A DNA stretch of 64,000 nucleotides from Leclercia pneumoniae (lineage in GTDB: Bacteria; Pseudomonadota; Gammaproteobacteria; Enterobacterales; Enterobacteriaceae). The notes below the pieces were generated by a model. It was not told the DNA's origin. It saw only the letters and a list, made by a program, of their open reading frames with translations, and ran no database searches. Both the position numbers and the translations under genes were made by a program. The stretch lies in the NCBI RefSeq assembly GCF_017348915.1, contig NZ_CP071383.1:3472001-3536000 (forward strand). The letters are read 5' to 3'. This document shows, in pieces, positions 59,016 to 64,000 of this stretch. Each line of letters starts with the position of its first letter. Positions within the stretch are counted from its first letter, which is position 1.

Positions 59016-59765
59016 TTACTGCGCTTTAGCCGCCGTATCCTGCTGCTGACCCTGCGCAGGCTCAAGCTGGAACACCACATCAACCTGATCATCAAACTGA
59101 ATCGTTGGCTGCTCGTAGGTTTCCTGTGCGGAGACCGGTGCTGAATCGGCCTTCATCATACGAACCATCGGGCTCGGCTGGTAGTTAGAGACGTGATAAC
59201 GAACACTGTACACTGGCCCCAGCTTACTGTTGAAACCGGAAGCCAGCTGCTGAGCCTGACGCACGGCATCATCAATCGCTGCTTTACGTGCTTCGTCTTT
59301 GTATTTTTCAGGTTGCGCAACGCCCAGTGAGACGGAGCGAATCTCGTTCAGCCCCGCTTTCAGCGCGCCATCCAGTAGAGAGTTAAGTTTATCGAGCTGA
59401 CGCACGGTCACTTCCACCGTACGCACTGCACGGTAGCCTTTCAGAATGCTTTTACCGTTCTGGTAATCGTAATCTGGCTGGGTACGCAAGTTGGCTGAGT
59501 TGATATCCTTTTTACCTACGCCGTTCTGCTCAAGGAAAGAGAGATATTGCGCAACACGGTCGTCAGCCTGCTTCTTGGCTGTCGCGGCGTCTTTTGCCGC
59601 CACGTTCACTTCAATGGCCAGGGTGGCGATATCCGGTACCGCATCCACGCTTGCCGTACCTGAGGTAACAATATGCGGGCTGTCAGGCAATTCGCTGGCC
59701 TGAACAGATACGGCGGCAAAACCCATTAATGCCGCTAGGGCGATTGCATTCAACTTCACTTTCAT
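59016..59765 (-). CDS. yggE: SIMPL-domain periplasmic protein YggE
   Basis: This is a 249-residue secreted protein. The signal peptide is about 1-22 (ending SVQA), then a SIMPL domain. ATG 59765 is preferred because it gives the signal peptide seen in E. coli YggE. GGAGGA precedes it very closely; an ATG at 59792 would add nine residues. E. coli YggE reduces oxidative stress, by an unclear mechanism. Confidence 0.92.
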   Translation of the reverse strand: MKVKLNAIALAALMGFAAVSVQASELPDSPHIVTSGTASVDAVPDIATLAIEVNVAAKDAATAKKQADDRVAQYLSFLEQNGVGKKDINSANLRTQPDYDYQNGKSILKGYRAVRTVEVTVRQLDKLNSLLDGALKAGLNEIRSVSLGVAQPEKYKDEARKAAIDDAVRQAQQLASGFNSKLGPVYSVRYHVSNYQPSPMVRMMKADSAPVSAQETYEQPTIQFDDQVDVVFQLEPAQGQQQDTAAKAQ

Positions 59766-59852
59766 TCCTCCATGCTGCGAAAGAGTGCCCATGTAGCAGG
59801 GCGCATGCCAGCAAGCTTAGCGGCTGCTGGCCTATTGTCCATAAGACAACGC

Positions 59853-60488
59853 TTAGTTGAATAGTTCACGGACGTGATAAATACCCTCTTTCGCCAACTG
59901 GAAGGCGATAAACCACATCACCAGCCCCACCAGGATGTTGATAATGCGCTGGGCTTTGGCGGTGCGCAGTCGCGGAGCCAGCCAGGCGGCGAGCAGCGCC
60001 AGACTGAAGAACCAGAGGAATGAGGCGCTAATTGTCCCCAGCGCAAACCAGCGCTTCGGCTCTACGTCGAGCTGTCCCCCCAGACTGCCCAGTACGACAA
60101 AGGTATCAAGATAAACGTGCGGATTAAGCCAGGTGACGGCCAGCATAGTGACAATCAACTTCCAGCGTCCCTGCTTCATTACCCCGGCGGTCGCCAGTTC
60201 CAGATTACTGCTCATCGCGGTTTTCAGGGCGCCAAAGCCATACCAGAGTAAAAACGCCACCCCGCCCCAGGTCACCAGCGCCATCAGCCACGGTGACTGC
60301 ATTAACAGGGCGCTGCCACCAAAGATCCCCGCGCAAATGAGCAGCAGATCGCTCACGGCACATAGCAGCGCAATCATCAGGTGATACTGGCGACGTATCC
60401 CCTGATTCATCACAAAGGCATTTTGTGGGCCGAGGGGAAGTATCATGGCCGCACCTAGAGCAAGCCCTTGAAAATAATAGGATAACAT
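59853..60488 (-). CDS. argO: Arginine exporter ArgO
   Basis: This is a 211-residue LysE-family exporter with about six helices. The N-terminus [29 protein letters not shown] is near identical to E. coli ArgO. It exports L-arginine and is activated by ArgP. ATG 60488 gives the E. coli length; the frame is open to 60542 but that part covers the promoter where ArgP would bind. Confidence 0.95.
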   Translation of the reverse strand: MLSYYFQGLALGAAMILPLGPQNAFVMNQGIRRQYHLMIALLCAVSDLLLICAGIFGGSALLMQSPWLMALVTWGGVAFLLWYGFGALKTAMSSNLELATAGVMKQGRWKLIVTMLAVTWLNPHVYLDTFVVLGSLGGQLDVEPKRWFALGTISASFLWFFSLALLAAWLAPRLRTAKAQRIINILVGLVMWFIAFQLAKEGIYHVRELFN

Positions 60489-60646
60489 TCTTAATGTCTC
60501 ATACTGTTGTCTTAAGTGCAGACTATACTGCGAGAGCGTCATTAGTTGAAATTGATATTATTAATTGTTAATTAAAATAATTAATGGCAGCAGTGATTAT
60601 TGTATAACAGAATCAATTCCGTTTATTTAACTCACCAGGGATTGGT

Positions 60647-61699
60647 ATGAAACCTCATCGTAGATTGTTTTGTCTGTCGTTAGTTCTCACTGCCCTTTTC
60701 ATATCCTGCGCTGTTGGCCATGCGCAAACTGTGTTGCGCTACACCGATCACGAACCCTATGGCAACATGCGAACACGAGCCATCAACGAGATTTTTTTCC
60801 ATGCAGTTGAGCGTGAATCTCAGGGAAAGGTAAAAATAGAAGCTCACTGGGGAGGTGAGCTCTCCGCCAGCTACAATGCGCTTACCACCGTTGCCGAAGG
60901 CAAAATAGCGGATATGGGTATTGTGGTTCCGGAGTATTCACCCGCCCAACTCCCTCTGCACCAGATTTTCAAAAGCTTCCCTGTTGGGCCGGATACGGGC
61001 GCAGCTCAGGTCGCCTTTTTTAAACACATATTTTTGCAGAATCCACAGTTCAGCCGCGAGCTGAACAACAACAACCTGATCAATCTGCAATTTTTCCTGG
61101 GCTATCCAGCCGGATTTTTCAGCACGGTACCGTCGCTACGGTTCGATGCGCTGGAGGGAACCCGCTGGCGCACAGCCAGCTTTTGGCACCAGGCGTGGCT
61201 CAGGAACGCGGGAGGAACGCCAATCTCAATGCCCTGGAACAACAATATTAGCGGGGCGTTGCGCAGCGGGCAGCTTGATGGTCTTCTGGTAAATCTTGAT
61301 AGCGCCTGGGACATTCAGGCGCAGCGCGCTGCGCCGTGGGTAAGTTACTCTCCCGCGATGTGGCTGGGACATGTTTATCTATTAGCGATTAATAAAGAGG
61401 TGTGGGCGGCGCTGGATGCAAAAGATCAGGCTGCCATTCAACGGGCGGCGGCATCAACGGAAAAGCAACTGGGCACGCTACTCGACAAGAGTGTTCGTTC
61501 CCTGGGTAAGCGGATGGCAAAAGAGGGGGCTCACCTTCACATCCTGAGCCATGCAGAGCTCGCGCGTTGGCAGGAAGCCACGAATTATCAACAGGTACAG
61601 GCAGAATGGATCCAGATTCAGGAAGAGAAAGGCAATAAAGATGCCGCTCTGATAATGCGTGCCGTGGGATTAGCGCTTAAGGATGCCTTGCAAAAATAG
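60647..61699 (+). CDS. DctP-type TRAP solute-binding protein, orphan
   Basis: This is a 350-residue periplasmic binding protein. The signal peptide ends near residue 26 (VGHAQ). The DctP fold is seen in GELSASYNALTTVAEGKIADMGIV. The conserved Arg that usually holds a ligand carboxylate is R175 in RWRTAS, followed by PISMPWNNNISGALRSGQLDGLL. No DctQ or DctM membrane genes lie in the window. The position between argO and mscS is filled by nothing comparable in E. coli, so it is an accessory insertion. Confidence 0.88.
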   Translation: MKPHRRLFCLSLVLTALFISCAVGHAQTVLRYTDHEPYGNMRTRAINEIFFHAVERESQGKVKIEAHWGGELSASYNALTTVAEGKIADMGIVVPEYSPAQLPLHQIFKSFPVGPDTGAAQVAFFKHIFLQNPQFSRELNNNNLINLQFFLGYPAGFFSTVPSLRFDALEGTRWRTASFWHQAWLRNAGGTPISMPWNNNISGALRSGQLDGLLVNLDSAWDIQAQRAAPWVSYSPAMWLGHVYLLAINKEVWAALDAKDQAAIQRAAASTEKQLGTLLDKSVRSLGKRMAKEGAHLHILSHAELARWQEATNYQQVQAEWIQIQEEKGNKDAALIMRAVGLALKDALQK

Positions 61700-61708
61700 C
61701 CTTTAAAC

Positions 61709-61733
61709 GACGCCCCCGCGATGCGTGGGCGTC
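61709..61733 (+). terminator. Hairpin after the DctP-type gene
   Basis: GACGCCC (61709-61715) and GGGCGTC (61727-61733) form the stem. No T run follows, so it is a weak candidate and may act for either convergent gene. Confidence 0.45.
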
Positions 61734-61749
61734 ATTAAACGGGTGTCAG

Positions 61750-62610
61750 TTATTCACTCGCGTTCTCTTTCACTCGCTTAAAGTTAACGTCCATCTGCGG
61801 ATACGGGAAGCTAATACCGTTGGCATCGAAATCACGTTTGATGCGCTCCAGTACGTCCCAGTAAACGCTCTGCAGATCGCTGCTGTTACTCCAGACACGA
61901 ACCACAAAGTTAATTGATGAGGCACCCAGCTCGTTGAGACGCACCGTCTTTTCACGATCGTTCAGAATACGATCGTCGGAGTCGATGATGTTGGTGAGCA
62001 GCTGTTTCACTTTATCAATATCAGAATCATACGCGACACCAATAATAAACTCGTTACGACGTACCGGTTCGCGTGAGAAGTTGATGATGTTATTAGCGAT
62101 GATTTTACCGTTCGGGATGACCACGATACGGCCATCTACGGTACGCATAGTGGTAGAGAAGATCTGCACCTGCAATACCGTACCTGCCACCCCACCCAGA
62201 TCAACGTACTCGCCGGAGCGGAACGGGCGGAAGGTCACCAGCAGCACGCCAGCCGCCAGGTTCGACAGAGAACCCTGCAACGCCAGGCCAATCGCCAGAC
62301 CGGCGGCACCCAATACGGCGATAACCGATGCCGTTTGCACCCCCACGCGGCCAAGCGCGGCGATCAGCGTAAAGGCAATAATACCGTAACGAACCAGCGC
62401 GGAGAGAAAGTCCGCAACCGTGGCATCAATGTGACGCGCGCGCATTACGCGGTTAACCGCATTCGAAATGATTCGTGCGACAATCATCCCGATGATGATG
62501 ATCGCAATCGCCGCAACGATGTTTACCGCATAACTCAGCAGTAGCGCCTGGTTACGCACCAGCCAGGAGCCAGCGTTATTGATGCTATCTACAACACCGA
62601 GATCTTCCAT
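61750..62610 (-). CDS. mscS: Small-conductance mechanosensitive channel MscS
   Basis: This is a 286-residue inner-membrane channel, the same length as E. coli MscS. The three N-terminal helices end with the pore-lining [21 protein letters not shown] (around 101-121). The cytoplasmic beta and alpha/beta vestibule follows. It opens on membrane tension in hypo-osmotic shock. Confidence 0.97.
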   Translation of the reverse strand: MEDLGVVDSINNAGSWLVRNQALLLSYAVNIVAAIAIIIIGMIVARIISNAVNRVMRARHIDATVADFLSALVRYGIIAFTLIAALGRVGVQTASVIAVLGAAGLAIGLALQGSLSNLAAGVLLVTFRPFRSGEYVDLGGVAGTVLQVQIFSTTMRTVDGRIVVIPNGKIIANNIINFSREPVRRNEFIIGVAYDSDIDKVKQLLTNIIDSDDRILNDREKTVRLNELGASSINFVVRVWSNSSDLQSVYWDVLERIKRDFDANGISFPYPQMDVNFKRVKENASE

Positions 62611-62744
62611 TTATCTATCCTTATGCTCATTCAACGTCAGAACCCTCCCACAGAGGGACAGGCAAGTGAGTAAAGGGTAAACAAAAAGCCAGGGTTTTGC
62701 CAAACAGATCACAAAATCAGGATTTACAGCTTATTGAAAAAGCA

Positions 62745-62774
62745 TAAAAAAAGGCCCGCACAGGCGGGCCTTTC
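62745..62774 (-). terminator. Terminator of the pgk-fbaA operon
   Basis: AAAGGCCCGC and GCGGGCCTTT-type arms (62751-62773) form the stem; T residues follow on the minus strand. Confidence 0.9.
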
Positions 62775-62795
62775 TGAGGCTGTTAGCAGCGCAAA

Positions 62796-63875
62796 TTACA
62801 GAACGTCAACCGCGTTCAGCTCTTTGAAGGCCTGCTCCAGACGCGTCACCATGGATGACTGGGCAGCACGCAGCCATACGCGCGGATCGTAGTATTTCTT
62901 GTTCGGCTGGTCTTCGCCTTTCGGGTTACCCAGCTGACCTTGCAGATACGCTTCGTTGGTTTTGTAGTACTGCAGGATACCGTCCCAGGTTGCCCATTGG
63001 GTATCGGTATCGATGTTCATTTTGATAACGCCGTAGCTGACGGAATCTTTGATTTCCTGAGCAGAAGAACCGGAACCGCCGTGGAAGACGAAGTTCAGGC
63101 TGTTGTGCGGCAGGTTGTGTTTCTTAGAAACGTATTCCTGAGAATCACGCAGGATGGTCGGGGTCAGAACCACGTTACCTGGTTTGTAAACGCCGTGCAC
63201 GTTACCGAAGGACGCTGCGATAGTGAAGCGTGGGCTGATTTTGCTCAGCTCGGTGTAAGCGTAATCAACATCTTCTGGCTGAGTGTACAGGGCAGAAGCG
63301 TCCATGTGGCTGTTGTCCACGCCGTCTTCTTCTCCACCGGTGCAACCCAGTTCGATTTCCAGAGTCATGTCCATTTTGGCCATACGCGCCAGATATTTGG
63401 AGCAGATCTCGATGTTCTCTTCCAGAGACTCTTCAGACAGGTCGATCATGTGAGAAGAGAACAGTGGCTTGCCGGTAGCTGCGTAGTGTTTTTCACCCGC
63501 ATCCAGCAGACCATCGATCCACGGCAGCAGTTTCTTCGCGCAGTGGTCAGTGTGCAGGATGACTGGAACACCGTAATGTTCAGCCATCTGGTGTACATGG
63601 TGTGCACCAGAGATAGCACCCAGGATAGCCGCGCCCTGAGGAACGTCAGTTTTCACGCCTTTACCTGCGATGAACGCAGCACCACCGTTGGAGAACTGAA
63701 CGATAACCGGTGCTTTAACTTTCGCAGCGGCTTCCAGTACGGCGTTGATGGAGTCGGTACCCACGCAGTTAACAGCAGGCAGAGCAAAGTTGTTTTCTTT
63801 AGCTACCTGGAACACTTTCTGAACGTCATCACCGGTGATTACGCCAGGTTTTACGAAATCAAAAATTTTAGACAT
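62796..63875 (-). CDS. fbaA: Class II fructose-bisphosphate aldolase
   Basis: This is a 359-residue zinc aldolase of glycolysis and gluconeogenesis. D110 and H111 in LHTDHCAKK are the catalytic Asp and a zinc ligand. The phosphate-binding HGGSGSSAQEI loop is also present. It lies 89 bases after pgk in the epd-pgk-fbaA arrangement of E. coli. Confidence 0.98.
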   Translation of the reverse strand: MSKIFDFVKPGVITGDDVQKVFQVAKENNFALPAVNCVGTDSINAVLEAAAKVKAPVIVQFSNGGAAFIAGKGVKTDVPQGAAILGAISGAHHVHQMAEHYGVPVILHTDHCAKKLLPWIDGLLDAGEKHYAATGKPLFSSHMIDLSEESLEENIEICSKYLARMAKMDMTLEIELGCTGGEEDGVDNSHMDASALYTQPEDVDYAYTELSKISPRFTIAASFGNVHGVYKPGNVVLTPTILRDSQEYVSKKHNLPHNSLNFVFHGGSGSSAQEIKDSVSYGVIKMNIDTDTQWATWDGILQYYKTNEAYLQGQLGNPKGEDQPNKKYYDPRVWLRAAQSSMVTRLEQAFKELNAVDVL

Positions 63876-63964
63876 GTTGCGAGTCCTGTATCTTCGGCCT
63901 TGGAAAGGGATGCGTGCTTTAAAGCGCGCTAATAATTGGGCAGGTTACCCTGCCCTTAAATGGC

Positions 63965-64000
63965 TTACTTCTTCGCGCGCTCTTCGAGCATTGCTACTGC
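63965..64000 (-). CDS. pgk: Phosphoglycerate kinase, last 11 residues (5' part outside window)
   Basis: The minus strand encodes AVAMLEERAKK and a TAA stop, the C-terminus of enteric Pgk. Its place 89 bases before fbaA agrees with the conserved gene order. Confidence 0.85.
   Translation of the reverse strand, partial: AVAMLEERAKK

Noticed and set aside
62940..63932. A 330-codon plus-strand open frame opposite fbaA
   Set aside because: It is an antisense shadow caused by strong codon bias of fbaA.

Overview
The window is chromosomal DNA from a member of the Enterobacteriaceae. The gene order galR, lysA-lysR, ygeA, araE, kduD-kduI, yqeF, yqeG, glyU, ygeR, lysS-prfB-recJ-dsbC-xerD, fldB, ygfX-sdhE, ygfZ, trhA, yqfB, bglA, ygfF, gcvPHT, ubiI-ubiH-pepP-ygfB, zapA-6S RNA-fau, serA, rpiA, argP, yggE, argO, mscS, fbaA, pgk is the Escherichia coli 61-66 min backbone. 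Accessory blocks are spliced into it. The gene content (pectin catabolism, a PACE pump, an orphan TRAP binding protein) fits an Enterobacter, Lelliottia, Leclercia or Klebsiella type genome better than E. coli itself. The species cannot be fixed from the sequence alone.

Region 1 (1-8.8 kb). The end of galR is followed by an accessory sugar block: a PTS EIIC, a GH1 phospho-glycosidase, a UxuR-like GntR regulator and a GNAT acetyltransferase on the minus strand, with a divergent LacI/AscG-like regulator. Two TTGGTATACCAA-like operators lie in the divergent promoter region. Conserved lysA, lysR and ygeA follow.

Region 2 (8.9-23.1 kb). This is an oligogalacturonide island built around araE-kduD-kduI. 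It holds kdgF, the togMNAB transporter, two oligogalacturonate lyases, kduI-kduD and the kdgM porin. At least seven KdgR-like boxes sit in front of its genes. KdgM brings oligogalacturonides across the outer membrane and TogMNAB across the inner membrane. The Ogl enzymes, KdgF, KduI and KduD then convert them to 2-keto-3-deoxygluconate. A fepE-type O-antigen chain-length gene between kdgF and togM is split by a complete IS1 with an 8-bp target duplication.

Region 3 (23.4-31.9 kb). This mixed region holds yqeF, an M20 amidohydrolase paired with an ArgT-like binding protein whose amine-binding Asp is changed, a LysR/PACE efflux pair, yqeG, a GNAT, yjdI-yjdJ, tRNA-Gly(CCC) and the amidase activator ygeR.

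Region 4 (32-64 kb). This is mostly housekeeping backbone: translation (lysS, prfB with its programmed frameshift), repair and recombination (recJ, xerD), glycine cleavage, ubiquinone hydroxylases, 6S RNA, serine and pentose metabolism, and glycolysis (fbaA, end of pgk). Accessory additions are an RpiR regulator before bglA and an orphan DctP-type binding protein between argO and mscS.

I did not find a clearly unprecedented system. The least explained units are the PTS/GH1 block with two regulators, the M20 plus altered binding protein pair, and the orphan DctP.
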